Shown: positions 8,879 to 19,087 of the stretch, in pieces | Numbering within the stretch: the first letter of the stretch is position 1 | Layout of the letters: each line of letters starts with the position of its first letter | Source: Mucilaginibacter_A sp050954285 | GTDB taxonomy: Bacteria > Bacteroidota > Bacteroidia > Sphingobacteriales > Sphingobacteriaceae | Reading direction: 5' to 3' | Assembly: GCA_050954285.1 (NCBI GenBank) | Contig: JBPBPL010000018.1 | Location: 62,001-126,000, forward strand | Length of the DNA stretch: 64,000 bases | The notes under the pieces: generated by a model | Database searches by the model: none | The model's input: the letters and a program-made list of their open reading frames with translations, nothing else | What the model was told of the DNA's origin: nothing | Program-made: the position numbers and the translations under genes

Positions 8879-9250
8879 ATGAACAAGCTTCTTTTATCCC
8901 CTGTAATTTTGTTGCTTTCAACGTTACAGCTATCGGCACAACAAAAAAGTTATCGTGAAATCTGGCTTTTTACTTCTGATGCAGCTAATGCTTCTTTTAT
9001 CACCCAAAAATTGGCTTTAACAGATGTAACTGGTTTGAATGAGCGGGACATTCAGGTTCACGAAATTGTTGGATCAAAATCTCATCAGGCTTTGTTCAAA
9101 AAATATAAAGCTTCAACCCAAAATTTTACTTTTATTTTGATTGGGAAAGATGGCGGTGAAAAACTGCGTTCAACACAACCCATTAGCAAAGAAAAATTGT
9201 ACCGCACAATTGATGATATGCCAATGCGAAAAAGCGAAATGAAGCATTAA
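8879..9250 (+). CDS. DUF4174 domain-containing secreted protein
   Basis: 123-residue exported protein of unknown function. Residues 1-20 form a signal peptide (MNKLLLSPVILLLSTLQLSA). The rest matches the DUF4174 pattern: REIWLFTSDAANASFITQKL, LNERDIQVHEIVG, FTFILIGKDGGEKLR and the ending IDDMPMRKSEM. This fold looks thioredoxin-like, but no catalytic Cys pair is present. The dispersed word (8988-8999) encodes NASFI. It is a single gene between the 17-base tandem repeat and a dispersed word at 9267-9278. Confidence 0.85.
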   Translation: MNKLLLSPVILLLSTLQLSAQQKSYREIWLFTSDAANASFITQKLALTDVTGLNERDIQVHEIVGSKSHQALFKKYKASTQNFTFILIGKDGGEKLRSTQPISKEKLYRTIDDMPMRKSEMKH

Positions 9251-9285
9251 TCCTAAAAATACCTGGTAAAAACAGTATCCAAACT

Positions 9286-10041
9286 TTACAGGTTGTTACT
9301 GATATGCCGGTATCTTTCAAAATGATATAACTTGGCCACGTCAGTTTTAAGATGTTTTAACCAACCAACATTAAAAAGTAACACAGCCAGCAACATCCCG
9401 ATTACCGGCGCAATCCAATACAGCCAATAGCCAGACCATATTAAACTAACTAAAGCTGGCCCAAAACTTCGTGCCGGATTGGTGCTGGTACCAGAAACGG
9501 GCGCTTCTGCAAAAACCATAATGCAATAGATGATTGGCATCATAAATGGCGTAAAGTTTTTGATTTTATCGTGCGAAGTGAAGAAGATAATAACGGCGAT
9601 CAACACGAATGTTGTCCAAATTTCGCCGATAAAAGCAGCATCAATTGGGGCAGGAATAGTGGCACCAAAATCCATGCTCTTGCCTTCGTCGCCCCAAAAA
9701 AGCAGCGGTAAACAACCTACGGCAGCTCCGGCCATCTGCGAAAAAACAAAGCCAAGCATATTTTTAAACTGCATATTTTTGCGCAACCAGAAAGCCAGGC
9801 TAACCACCGGATTGATATGTGCGCCGCTGATTTTGCCTACCGGCGAAAGTGTAATCAAGCAACCAGTAGTGCCGAATAAAAAGCCTGAAATTGCTCTTCT
9901 TGTTCCCGCATAAGGGATAAGCTTAATAATCGGCGAACCTTTTCCATTGATAAAGATGACGACTGATAAGCCAATTAAAACCAGTAAGGCCGTGCCCACA
10001 AATTCTGAAAAATAAGCTTGGAGAAATTTTTTATCTATCAT
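9286..10041 (-). CDS. Aquaporin / MIP-family channel
   Basis: Passive water or glycerol channel in the inner membrane. The 251 residues form six transmembrane segments with the two family half-helices SGAHINPVVSLAFWL and SGTSTNPARSFGPALV, both with Asn-Pro. The first carries NPV rather than the common NPA, as seen in some bacterial members. The protein begins with FLQAYFSEFVGTALLVLIG, the usual MIP helix 1. The start ATG overlaps the stop of the upstream hydrolase gene by 4 bases (ATGA), so the two are probably co-translated. Substrate (water or glycerol) cannot be decided. Confidence 0.92.
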   Translation of the reverse strand: MIDKKFLQAYFSEFVGTALLVLIGLSVVIFINGKGSPIIKLIPYAGTRRAISGFLFGTTGCLITLSPVGKISGAHINPVVSLAFWLRKNMQFKNMLGFVFSQMAGAAVGCLPLLFWGDEGKSMDFGATIPAPIDAAFIGEIWTTFVLIAVIIFFTSHDKIKNFTPFMMPIIYCIMVFAEAPVSGTSTNPARSFGPALVSLIWSGYWLYWIAPVIGMLLAVLLFNVGWLKHLKTDVAKLYHFERYRHISNNL

Positions 10042-11084
10042 TTAAAAGGTTCCCACCATTTATTCAGGTAAGGTTGCCCGTTATAAATGTAAGTTTCTCC
10101 TGGTTTTGGTACTAATAATTTAATATTTTTTTGTTTGGCTAGTTCCAGTAGCCGCTCAATCGGTTGTGTCCAGGCATGAAAAGCGAGGTTAAATAATCCC
10201 CAGTGTATTGGCATCATCAGGTTGGCATTTAAGGCTAAAAACGCATCAGAAGCATGGTCAGGCCCCATATGGATATCTTTCCAAAGCTCATTGGAAGCAC
10301 CAATTTCCAACATAGCGATATCAAAAGGACCGTACTTTTCGCCAATGGTTTTAAAAAGCGGATGAATGCCGGAGTCTGCACCGAAGTAAACTTTATGTTT
10401 CGGGCCTTTGATGATGTAAGAAGCCCAAAGCGTGGTGTTTCGGTTACGCAATCCTCTGCCCGAAAAATGGCGGGCTGGTGCAGCAATCAATTTAAAACCT
10501 GGCCAAATTTCATTTTCCTGCCACCAGTCAAACTCAGTAATTTGGTTTTTAGGAATGCCCCAATTGTTCAAAATCTTGCCAACGCCAAGTGAGCAGAAAA
10601 ATGGAATGCTTCTTTTACCTAGTATTTTTACAGTTTTTCTGTCGAGGTGATCAAAGTGATCATGGGAGATAATCACGGCATCGATCGGAGGCAGCTCATT
10701 CAAAGTGATCGGAGCCAGAAAAAAACGTTTCGGCCCGAAAAACTGAACAGGAGAGGCGCGTTCTACCCAAACCGGATCTGTTAAAATTCTTTTTCCGTCG
10801 ATCTCAATTAAAGTTGATGAATGACCGATTAGGGTGATGCGTAAAGCATCGGCAGGAAGTTGATTCAACAATTTTAAATCAGCTGAAAATGGGCCGGGCT
10901 GTATTTGTGGTGTACGGTTTGGATGATCTTTGAGGTATTCTTTTAATACTTTAAAAAATCCGGAAGATAAACCGGTTTGGGTAGGAATCGGATTGACAAA
11001 AACTTTGCCGTCGAAATTAGGCGAGTTGTACATGAAAAATGGAACAGTAGGAGCAAGATTTGGTTTGATATAAAATAGCTTCAA
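10038..11084 (-). CDS. Metallo-beta-lactamase-fold hydrolase (NAPE-PLD/UlaG-like)
   Basis: 348-residue zinc hydrolase of the Beta_lactamase_2 type, similar to N-acyl-phosphatidylethanolamine phospholipase D-like proteins. Key sites are GHSSTLIEIDGKRILTDPVW, the metal motif ISHDHFDHLD, AAPARHFSGRG, VYFGADSGIHP, MGPDHASDAF and MPIHWGLFNLA. The N-terminus lacks a convincing signal peptide (MKLFYIKPNLAPTVPFFM is weakly hydrophobic), so it may be cytosolic or membrane-associated. It overlaps the aquaporin gene by ATGA. The dispersed word lies inside at 10606-10617. The fold is certain, the substrate unknown. Confidence 0.88.
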   Translation of the reverse strand: MKLFYIKPNLAPTVPFFMYNSPNFDGKVFVNPIPTQTGLSSGFFKVLKEYLKDHPNRTPQIQPGPFSADLKLLNQLPADALRITLIGHSSTLIEIDGKRILTDPVWVERASPVQFFGPKRFFLAPITLNELPPIDAVIISHDHFDHLDRKTVKILGKRSIPFFCSLGVGKILNNWGIPKNQITEFDWWQENEIWPGFKLIAAPARHFSGRGLRNRNTTLWASYIIKGPKHKVYFGADSGIHPLFKTIGEKYGPFDIAMLEIGASNELWKDIHMGPDHASDAFLALNANLMMPIHWGLFNLAFHAWTQPIERLLELAKQKNIKLLVPKPGETYIYNGQPYLNKWWEPFK

Positions 11085-11199
11085 CTTTTTGATGAGGAGT
11101 TAGCCTTCGGTAGTATTTAAAGCCCATCTATTAGGTAAGAAGTTTAGGGTTTTAAAAGACTGATCCCTTATTATTTAGCAAGATTTCTTACAGCTTACC

Positions 11200-12885
11200 T
11201 CAGCGTATTAATGTTAAGTTACCGGATACTTTACCCTGGCAAACAACTTTTTTCGGATCAAGGATATAATAATAAACCCCGGATGGCAGCGGCTTTCCAC
11301 CATAGATACCGTTAAACGGCTGCGAATAGTTAATGGAATGGTACACCACCTGCCCATAACGATTGTATAACCATATTTCTATACCTGGAAACTGGTCGAT
11401 ACCAGCAATATTCCAATTGTCGTTGATGCCATCATTATTTGGAGTAAAGGTATTTGGTATAATCAGGCCGGATAAGGCAACAGAAACAGTAAGCTTTGTT
11501 TTGGGGCTTTCACAAGTATGATTTAAAGTGGTTACGTAAAAAACAGAAGTTTTAGTTACCTTCTCGGCAAACTGCGGGTACTTACTTTCTCTTAATAAGG
11601 TGCTGTCTGCACTGTACAATCGATAGCCTGTGCCAGTACCTGGGTTTTTTATAGTTATAACTATATTCTGAGGTAAACACAGCTCCATATTATCTACTTG
11701 TGGTGGCACGGCTACTGTAGTGCTATCTTTAATAACAAACGAGCGAGTAGCAACACAACCATCTGCATTTTTAACAGTGAGGGTATAAGTGCCTGCACCA
11801 ACGCTTTCTAAGTATAATGTTCCCTGCGGTATCGAATTTTCTTTACTATCTTTCCAAAAATAACCTTCTTTTGGCTGTTTTTTAGGGTTAGGTTTTGCAC
11901 CTCCATTAATAGAAAGCCCCAAAATAAATCCTACATGTTGCCCGCAAACATCAGGATGGATTATAACATTTTCTATACCTATACTATAACCGGGAGATGG
12001 CTTAACGGTGTATGAAGCTAATTTGGTGCGGCAATTAATACCATCCAGGGAATATAGATTATAAACCAGGCTGGGAGTAAGACCTGTAAGTCTTATTTTC
12101 GTTGCGGTATCTGGTCTGTAAAGAATATAACCCGATTGAAGGTCATTAGTTGATCCATCCAGTTGCAAAGCATAACGGTAGGGTGGGTCTGTAGCACTAA
12201 TATCAAAAGTAACATTTACCGAACCCGTAGAATTACAGTCTGCATCCATTACTTCTGTATGTAATATTTTAGGTACAGAGGTTGCAGAAGGAATGGTATA
12301 ACTATTTTTTGAACTACAGCCGGCAGCATTCGTAGCAATAAGAGTGTAGCTATCTGCAATAGAGTTGATAAGGTCTGCTGTAATAGCCACAGTATTTCCG
12401 CTGCTATTGATCCATTGATATTGTACTGCATTGGTTATGTTGATACCGGTAATTGAACCATCGGCATTATTGCAGGTTGGTTTATTTACAACTATATTTC
12501 TATTATCAATTGTAACCTCGTTTTTAATGCCCACATAGTATCCCATAGAAACTACTGCTTTACATTTGCTTTCATCAGCCAGCTCTACAGTATATACGCC
12601 AGCGGGTACATCAATTAAATTTGCCTCGGTACCCACAATGGTTCCGTTAGTATCTTTCCAAGTGAACCTTAAAGTGCCAGTACCTGTACCACGCATACCC
12701 AATATTTGTCCATCCCTGCCATTGCAGGTACTGAGTATTATGTTTATATCTTCATTATCAAGTGTAGGACAACTAAAGGAAGCAGATTCTAAGCTTTTTA
12801 TAGTATTACCGACTTTTAAATTATAAGCAAAAAGATTTACTGAATTTAACAGGAGTAGCAAAAATATACAGTAACCTTGTTTCAT
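11200..12885 (-). CDS. T9SS type B sorted surface protein with gliding-motility C-terminal domain
   Basis: 561-residue secreted protein. Residues 1-20 are a signal peptide (MKQGYCIFLLLLLNSVNLFA). The middle consists of several Ig-like repeats with paired Cys and phrases such as GVYTVELADESKC, DSYTLIATNAAGC and GTYTLTVKNADGC, resembling SprB-type surface repeats. The last 90 residues are the CHU_C sorting domain: IPNTFTPNNDGINDNWNIAG, IWLYNRYGQVVYHS and LPSGVYYYILD. Type IX secretion would deliver it to the cell surface, perhaps as an adhesin. Codon use is more AT-rich than upstream genes, and no dispersed word occurs in it. Confidence 0.9.
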   Translation of the reverse strand: MKQGYCIFLLLLLNSVNLFAYNLKVGNTIKSLESASFSCPTLDNEDINIILSTCNGRDGQILGMRGTGTGTLRFTWKDTNGTIVGTEANLIDVPAGVYTVELADESKCKAVVSMGYYVGIKNEVTIDNRNIVVNKPTCNNADGSITGINITNAVQYQWINSSGNTVAITADLINSIADSYTLIATNAAGCSSKNSYTIPSATSVPKILHTEVMDADCNSTGSVNVTFDISATDPPYRYALQLDGSTNDLQSGYILYRPDTATKIRLTGLTPSLVYNLYSLDGINCRTKLASYTVKPSPGYSIGIENVIIHPDVCGQHVGFILGLSINGGAKPNPKKQPKEGYFWKDSKENSIPQGTLYLESVGAGTYTLTVKNADGCVATRSFVIKDSTTVAVPPQVDNMELCLPQNIVITIKNPGTGTGYRLYSADSTLLRESKYPQFAEKVTKTSVFYVTTLNHTCESPKTKLTVSVALSGLIIPNTFTPNNDGINDNWNIAGIDQFPGIEIWLYNRYGQVVYHSINYSQPFNGIYGGKPLPSGVYYYILDPKKVVCQGKVSGNLTLIR

Positions 12886-13080
12886 TGAACTACTAATTTA
12901 GTGGAAGCTGTATTCAAAAAGCATTCTAGTTATTAACAATATAATTATTACCGCGGAAAATGTATAGGCAATATTTATAGTGCTAAAAACAGTATGTTAA
13001 TATAGCAGTTTCATCTGATTGTGTAGGTTATAAAACATCTTTAACTTACTTTAAAATTTAATTTCCGATTTAAACAAAAT

Positions 13081-13110
13081 AAAAAAGGCTACCATTATGT
13101 AGCCTTTTCA
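13081..13110 (-). terminator. Rho-independent terminator of the SusCD operon
   Basis: On the minus strand, AAAAGGCTAC, a 6-base loop and GTAGCCTTTTTT follow the DUF1735 gene. The stem is perfect and has a T-run, marking the 3' end of the SusC-SusD-DUF1735 unit. Confidence 0.85.
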
Positions 13111-13128
13111 AAAATATTTGAGATTACT

Positions 13129-14079
13129 TTAACGTGAACCTGTATACGTAAGTGTTTCGTCAAAAGTAGTACGATTAACACCTGCCATTACTAGTATGTA
13201 TTTAACTTTTATAACTGAACCTACCGTTCCTGGTGTTCCAACAACTGCATTTACAGTACCAGTTGCATCCAATACTGCTGAACGGCCATTGGCTGCAGGT
13301 TGTCCATAATAATTTGTTACAGCCGTTACTTTATTAGTAGTTGGATCAAAGTTGAATACCGGTGCATAGCTGCCATAATAACTAGCAGTTCCTGAACTCA
13401 GAATTGAGTGAGCATAATTTCCAATACCTGTATCAAAATAAGCCACTGTTGACGCACCTTGTGTGATTAGGTTAACAGTACGGGGGTAATTTGCAGTTAA
13501 AGCAGCATTAGTAGCATCTACCATCGTTCCAGTTACAGTATAAACTCCGTCGTATTTATTTTTTACCTGTATGTTGTAAAGTAACGTTTTGTAATTACTA
13601 ATTTGTTGGCCACCACCATCTGTTATAGTTAATGGTAAAACATACGACTGTGATGGGTCAATTAAACTTGTGTTGATATTTACTACAACATTGGCAGAAT
13701 TTTGATTAGCTGGTATAGTTACACTTAAACTGCTGCTATAATCTGCAGCAGGTAGTAGTATATAATTAGTGCCATTAGCTGTATTATAAGTAGTTAAAGC
13801 TGCCTGATCAACAGATAATTTTACTGTTAAAGCTGAACTTAGTGGTTTTGGTGCCGCAACATTTACCTGAACATTTAGCGGTGTAGGTGTACTTGTAATA
13901 GCATATGAATTTGATTGAAACATACCTGTACCAGCAACACCTGTAGCTGCTGGTAGTTCTACTAAAGGAGGTGATGCTGCAAAATTCACATACCTTGTAT
14001 CATCTTTAAGGCATGAACTAAACAGCGTAGCTACGGCAAGTACTGATAAGGCACTTTTTATATAAAATCTATTTTTCAT
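13129..14079 (-). CDS. DUF1735-family surface lipoprotein of the Sus operon
   Basis: 316-residue lipoprotein with signal peptide ending TLFSSC (lipobox Cys23). The N-terminal part resembles the DUF1735 (BT_3987-like) domain: a tandem beta-sandwich with LNVQVNVAAPKPLSSALTV, LSVDQAALTTYN, YILLPAADYSSSLSVTIPA and SYVLPLTITD. The C-terminal half is a second beta domain whose family I do not recognise. Such proteins are accessory glycan-binding lipoproteins of Sus-like uptake systems. It is the last gene of the minus-strand operon, 19 bases after the SusD gene, and is followed by a terminator. Confidence 0.85.
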   Translation of the reverse strand: MKNRFYIKSALSVLAVATLFSSCLKDDTRYVNFAASPPLVELPAATGVAGTGMFQSNSYAITSTPTPLNVQVNVAAPKPLSSALTVKLSVDQAALTTYNTANGTNYILLPAADYSSSLSVTIPANQNSANVVVNINTSLIDPSQSYVLPLTITDGGGQQISNYKTLLYNIQVKNKYDGVYTVTGTMVDATNAALTANYPRTVNLITQGASTVAYFDTGIGNYAHSILSSGTASYYGSYAPVFNFDPTTNKVTAVTNYYGQPAANGRSAVLDATGTVNAVVGTPGTVGSVIKVKYILVMAGVNRTTFDETLTYTGSR

Positions 14080-14098
14080 TTTCTTGATGATTTAAATG

Positions 14099-15577
14099 TT
14101 ATTTAGCCCAAAATATTTTTGAACTGAAAATGTTGATAGTACCTTGAGCAGCTACATTGGCTGCATTGGTTGAATATTCAACAGTAGGATATAATATGCG
14201 TGTAACCTGGTTTGGCGCGTTGGCACCAGGATAAATAGAAAGCGGAATATTATTTGGATAACCGGTTCTACGATATTCATTAAAGGCTTCAAAGCATCCA
14301 TAAACATCTAAAGCAGCCCATTTTTGGACAATAATGGCTTGTAGCTGGGTAGTACTTATAGCACCAACACCACCTGTAGGGTAAGCTATCGTTGCTTGGC
14401 CATAGTAGGTTGCTGCTTGTGCAGCAGTCAAGCCATCATCAATAAATGATGCTGTAATACCAGCATTGTATAAAGCATTCGGATCACCAGGAATATAGCC
14501 TCGTTGAGCAGCTTCCGCCTGTAAAAATAAAGCTGAAGCGGATGAAATAACATTGGCACTCATCGTGGGTGATTTTAAAACACCAGGACCAAGTTTGCTA
14601 GCTGCTGGGCTTGGTGGCGTAGTACCACCAAATGGCGTAGCACCAATAGTACCTTTGGAATCAAGTGTTTGATATACCTGGTTGCGCCTTGGGTCGTTAT
14701 TAGTAGTGAAAAAGGCTACTGCATAACTGTTTGCCTGATACTGAGCATTGTTAGTTTGTGCACCACCACCCTGTGTAGTACCATAATTTAACCATATAGG
14801 ACTTTGCTGGCCGCCATTAGCATCGCTATTTAAATAACCAGGATTTACGGTACCTCCATTTGTACCATCAAGATACCCAATAGAAGATGTTGCCGCGATT
14901 GCCGCTGTAAGAGTTGCTGTTTTAGCACTAACATTAGTTTGTCGGATAGCTAATTTTAGTTTTAGTGTATTGGCAAATTTAATCCAATTAGTCATATTTC
15001 CCCCATACATAATATCGGAAGTTCCAGGATTGGATGTAGTGGTAGGTGCCTTTTGTATTAAAACAATAGCTGCATCAATCTGCTTAAGCAAATCGTCATA
15101 TATAGCAGTACCGCTATCATAAGCAGGGTTTAATTGATTAGTGCCTTGGATAGCTTGGCTATATGGCACGTTGTTATAGCTATCAACTAATGCCTGATAA
15201 TCATAAACTATCATTGTCTTAGCAATAGCTTGATAGTAAGGATTTGTACTGGAATTGTACAATGCCGTATAGTTTGTGATATTACCATACAATGGTGTGA
15301 AAACGTCATAGTTAGCTGAAGTAAACTGGTATTGCTCCAGCGCAACATTTGCCTGGTATCCTGTACTCCAGCTTAAATAGCCTATCCAGTTCGCGTATTG
15401 GGTAAAGCCACCACCATTAATAATACCTGCAGTCGTTTTTAAGGCTCCTGCTAACAGCAAGTCAGGCGTAGCTGATATTGGGCTGTTGGGGTTATTAGTA
15501 AGGTCCAAATAGTTCTTCTTACAACTAGTACTTGTAATTACAAGGGCTGCTAATAAAACTGATATATATCTTCTCAT
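14099..15577 (-). CDS. SusD/RagB-family outer-membrane nutrient-binding lipoprotein
   Basis: 492-residue cell-surface lipoprotein that captures the ligand and lids the SusC channel. The signal peptide ends TSTSC (lipobox Cys19). The start KNYLDLTNNPNSPISATPDLLLAGAL and TQYANWIGYLSW are typical of the SusD-like-2 branch. TPR-like helices follow (IYDDLLKQIDAAIVLIQKAP, NWIKFANTLKLKLAIRQ), then ALFLQAEAAQRGYI and QKWAALDVYGCFEAFNEYRRTGYP near the end. It lies 10 bases downstream of the susC gene and upstream of the DUF1735 gene. This branch often serves proteins, peptides or host glycans, but the ligand here is unknown. Confidence 0.93.
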   Translation of the reverse strand: MRRYISVLLAALVITSTSCKKNYLDLTNNPNSPISATPDLLLAGALKTTAGIINGGGFTQYANWIGYLSWSTGYQANVALEQYQFTSANYDVFTPLYGNITNYTALYNSSTNPYYQAIAKTMIVYDYQALVDSYNNVPYSQAIQGTNQLNPAYDSGTAIYDDLLKQIDAAIVLIQKAPTTTSNPGTSDIMYGGNMTNWIKFANTLKLKLAIRQTNVSAKTATLTAAIAATSSIGYLDGTNGGTVNPGYLNSDANGGQQSPIWLNYGTTQGGGAQTNNAQYQANSYAVAFFTTNNDPRRNQVYQTLDSKGTIGATPFGGTTPPSPAASKLGPGVLKSPTMSANVISSASALFLQAEAAQRGYIPGDPNALYNAGITASFIDDGLTAAQAATYYGQATIAYPTGGVGAISTTQLQAIIVQKWAALDVYGCFEAFNEYRRTGYPNNIPLSIYPGANAPNQVTRILYPTVEYSTNAANVAAQGTINIFSSKIFWAK

Positions 15578-15587
15578 TATTATTGTA

Positions 15588-18500
15588 TTAAAATGTTACG
15601 GTAAAGTTAGCACCAAAAAAACGGGTTGGCGGCAACTGAGCGGTGTTAGTTACACCAATACCACCGTTCCCTGGATTATAAGAAAACTCTGGATCAACAA
15701 AATTATTGGTTTTAGGCCGCAGCATCACTAAATTTCTACCATTAAGAGAAAAAGATGCCCTTTTAATGAACCTTGTCGTGTTGATAAATCTGGTTAGATC
15801 AAAGTTTAAATCTGCTTCTCTCAATTTCCAGAAAGCCCCGCTTGACACATATGTACTTCCTGCGCTGTAGTAAGCACCTGCATCCCAAAAGCCCAAATTA
15901 CCATCCTGCACGCTTACACTGGTATTTGGTGTATAAACTGGGTTAGCAGCCGTACCGGTATTAATTACAGAATTAGGGAAAATAAAGCGCTGGCGACCAG
16001 ATTGAGCCGAAAAAGCTGATACACCTGCAGCCGTAGCTGATTGCAGAGACTGATCATAAATTACGTTACCAGTACGGAACTCACTAGTAATATTTAATGA
16101 TATGAAGCTGTAACTAACAGTTTGAGTTAAGCCCAAAATAAATTTTGGTGTGGTACGACCTTGATACTTTAAAGTTGGGTCAAGAGAAGGATAACCAGTT
16201 GTTGGGTTTACAATAGGATGCCCTTGCGGATCGCGCACTAAATCTGTAGTAAACAAAGCAGTATATGGCAAACCAACAGCAGCAACAGTTTGGGCATTAG
16301 TATAGCCTCCTAAAACAAGTTGGTTAATGTTCCCAAATAAAGATAATACGTTTGAGTTTTGAATAGTAAAATTTGCACCTAAATTTAAACCTACTTTGTT
16401 TTGTTTTTTAGTTAGCACATCGGCATCCAATTTAAATTCGTAACCGTTGTTATCTGTTTCGCCCACATTAATTAGCGTAGAATTATAACCTGTAGCAGGT
16501 GATGTTGCTACAGTTAAAGTTTGATTACGTGTATGATTATCATAGTAGGTGGCACTAATATTAATTCTGTTGTCGAAGAAACCTAAATCAAAACCAAACT
16601 CAATTTCTTTGCTCAATTCTGGTTTTAAACCAGGATTATTTAATGCCGTGCTTAAACTTAAACCACCAATATTATTATAAGGAAAGCCGCTGGTTGCTGC
16701 AAAAGTATTAACCCCACTATAAGGCGAAACGTTTACATCACCTACCTGGCTATATGATGCCCTGAGTTTACCAAAGCTTAATATTTTATTGTTTTTTAAA
16801 GGATTAATAGCCTGAGTAAAAATGAATGAACCTTTTAATGAAGGATAATAAAATGAACGTACAGCAGCAGATAGCCTGGAGTCATTATCATTTCTTAAGG
16901 TTGCATCTAAAAATGCATAATCTTTATATCCGATAGTTAAATCACCAAAATAAGCAATCTGACGTATTTTTTCCGTAACCTGCCCAGCACTCGGCTGACC
17001 TAATATAGAGTTTACGTTATAAAAGTCTTTAATCAGCAGGTTACTGGAACCATTAGAAACTCCATTTAAGTATTCTTGCCAAATGGTATTACCTAGTAGT
17101 AAATTAATTTTGAAATCGTTATAGAATGTATGGTGTAAATTCACAAAGATATCCTGCTGAATACGTGAAAATCCCTGAGGACCTGTACCAGTAAAGTTAC
17201 TACCGTCACCGTATTGCATATAATTAGATATAGTTCCTGGATTCACTGCTGCTTTATAAGATGAACCAGCAGTACCATAACCACCGGTTGGATCACTCAA
17301 AGCATAAGCTGAGTAATCAATTTCTTCTCGTGTAGTTTGATTTTGATAAGTACCAAAGTTGCCTGCAAGCCTATAGGTAGCGTCTATCCATTTAGTTGGT
17401 GTTACTGTTGCTGAGAAATTACCTGTAAATACGTCGGTTTGGGTATTATTTCTGGCATTATTAATTATAGAATATGGGTTTACACCATAAGAATTAAAAT
17501 ATGTACTTGCATCCGCAAATGGTAGGTTGGTATTTTTAAAATTCTCTATAGGTACCCATGACGGAGTATTGTATAGAGTAGATAATAAATCCTGAGCGTT
17601 ATTGTAAGTACTAGTTTGATCTTGCGTATAACTTGCTGTTGCATCTAATTTTAAAATACCTGCAGTTTTAGTTCCAGACAAGCGAAATGCTGAACGATTA
17701 TAAGTATCATTAGGTACTACACCAGTTTTATCTAAGCGGTTAGCGGTAAAATTAATACTGTTATTAGCGTCACCTGCAGCATAACTTACACTGTTTTGCT
17801 CACTATATCCAGTGTTGAAGAAAGCATAACGAGGGTCTACTTTAGGAGTACTGTAAGAATACTTTTGTACAGTTCCATCAGCCAAAGGAATGCCGAGTTG
17901 GGTTAGTGCACCATTATAAGCTGGACCATATGATTGGTTTTCAAAGCCGGCAGGTGTAGTAATAAAACCTGTAACCGGATCTTGGAATGGGGGACCTTCA
18001 CCTCCATAGCTACCAAATTGAGTTTGGAGTTTTGGGAAGTAAGATATTTTCTCCAATTGGAAAGTATTTGAATAAGTAATTTGCGGAGCACCATTACTTG
18101 TACCACGTTTAGTGGTGATAATTAATGCACCATTAGATGCTTCTGAGCCATAAAGAGCAGCTGCACCAGAACCATTCAAAATATTTACACTTTCAATGTC
18201 ATCCGGGTTAATAGCATTTACCTCATTGGGAGAAATTGGAACACCGTTTAGTACTACTAAAGCATAGTTATTACCATTGATATGGCGGTTTCCACGCAAG
18301 GTAAAACGCGTAGTAGGATTGATACCATTATCCAGTGTACTGATAACTAAACCTGGAGCTTTAGCAGTCAAACCGTTAGTAAAGTTTGTAGGATGAGTTT
18401 CTGTAATAGTTTTAGCAGTTATGTTGGTTGCTGCATAACCCTGCTCTTTGGCCTGACGCTTAATGCCCAAAGCTCCAGTTACCACAACTTCCCCTAATGC

Positions 18501-18803
18501 CCTACTACTGCTGGTTAAAGCAACAGTGAGATTATTACTTGTTCCGACAGGTATTGTTTCAACGCCATATCCTATAAAGGTGAAGGTTAGGCTGCTGTTT
18601 TTCGATGGTGCACTGATAGAAAATTTTCCATCTCCACCTGTAACAGTTCCGATTGTTGTTCCCTGAACCCGTACACTTACCCCTGGAAGTGGCAACCCAT
18701 CCTCCTTTGCTGTAACTGTACCAGTAATTGTGCGATTCTGTGCAAAAACTTGCGAGGCAAATAAGAGCAAGAAAACTACACTTACATGTAGAAGTTTTTT
18801 CAT
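15588..18803 (-). CDS. SusC/RagA-family TonB-linked outer-membrane transporter
   Basis: 1071-residue outer-membrane channel of a SusCD import pair. Signal peptide 1-21 ends FAQ. A carboxypeptidase-like domain follows (ITGTVTAKEDGLPLPGVSV, about 24-100), then the plug with the SusC signature ALGIKRQAKEQGYA, LRGNRHINGNNYALVVLNG and SVNILNGSGAAALYGSEASNG, then a 22-strand-type barrel to the C-terminal aromatic residue (FFGANFTVTF). It heads the minus-strand operon with SusD and DUF1735 partners. No sigma/anti-sigma or hybrid sensor regulator is adjacent. It contains no copy of the dispersed word in 3.2 kb, unlike most similar lengths in the window. Confidence 0.95.
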   Translation of the reverse strand: MKKLLHVSVVFLLLFASQVFAQNRTITGTVTAKEDGLPLPGVSVRVQGTTIGTVTGGDGKFSISAPSKNSSLTFTFIGYGVETIPVGTSNNLTVALTSSSRALGEVVVTGALGIKRQAKEQGYAATNITAKTITETHPTNFTNGLTAKAPGLVISTLDNGINPTTRFTLRGNRHINGNNYALVVLNGVPISPNEVNAINPDDIESVNILNGSGAAALYGSEASNGALIITTKRGTSNGAPQITYSNTFQLEKISYFPKLQTQFGSYGGEGPPFQDPVTGFITTPAGFENQSYGPAYNGALTQLGIPLADGTVQKYSYSTPKVDPRYAFFNTGYSEQNSVSYAAGDANNSINFTANRLDKTGVVPNDTYNRSAFRLSGTKTAGILKLDATASYTQDQTSTYNNAQDLLSTLYNTPSWVPIENFKNTNLPFADASTYFNSYGVNPYSIINNARNNTQTDVFTGNFSATVTPTKWIDATYRLAGNFGTYQNQTTREEIDYSAYALSDPTGGYGTAGSSYKAAVNPGTISNYMQYGDGSNFTGTGPQGFSRIQQDIFVNLHHTFYNDFKINLLLGNTIWQEYLNGVSNGSSNLLIKDFYNVNSILGQPSAGQVTEKIRQIAYFGDLTIGYKDYAFLDATLRNDNDSRLSAAVRSFYYPSLKGSFIFTQAINPLKNNKILSFGKLRASYSQVGDVNVSPYSGVNTFAATSGFPYNNIGGLSLSTALNNPGLKPELSKEIEFGFDLGFFDNRINISATYYDNHTRNQTLTVATSPATGYNSTLINVGETDNNGYEFKLDADVLTKKQNKVGLNLGANFTIQNSNVLSLFGNINQLVLGGYTNAQTVAAVGLPYTALFTTDLVRDPQGHPIVNPTTGYPSLDPTLKYQGRTTPKFILGLTQTVSYSFISLNITSEFRTGNVIYDQSLQSATAAGVSAFSAQSGRQRFIFPNSVINTGTAANPVYTPNTSVSVQDGNLGFWDAGAYYSAGSTYVSSGAFWKLREADLNFDLTRFINTTRFIKRASFSLNGRNLVMLRPKTNNFVDPEFSYNPGNGGIGVTNTAQLPPTRFFGANFTVTF

Positions 18804-19087
18804 GTTTTGTTTAAGTTAGTTTAGTTTTAGATGTTAAATAATGTTAAAGTTAGCAAGTAAACTGGAAACATCAGAATTTATTATTAAAAACTTAACAAAA
18901 ACAGGTAATTATTGTAGAACTTCTATAAAAACCATCATTTCTGTTAAATCAGGTAAGTTAAATAAAATAATTATGATAGAGTATTATTATATTAGATATT
19001 AAAATTATTTTTTATATCTATGATTATCAGTATTATAAAAAATATATATTATTACTAATTATTGATAGTGCTTCCTGTTATTAAAAA
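18804..19087. other. AT-rich intergenic region upstream of the SusC gene
   Basis: 284 bases, very AT-rich, between the start of the susC gene and the 3' end of the potassium channel gene, both on the minus strand. It must hold the SusCD operon promoter, but I could not pick out a convincing TAnnTTTG box. No ORF, hairpin terminator or dispersed word was seen. Confidence 0.5.
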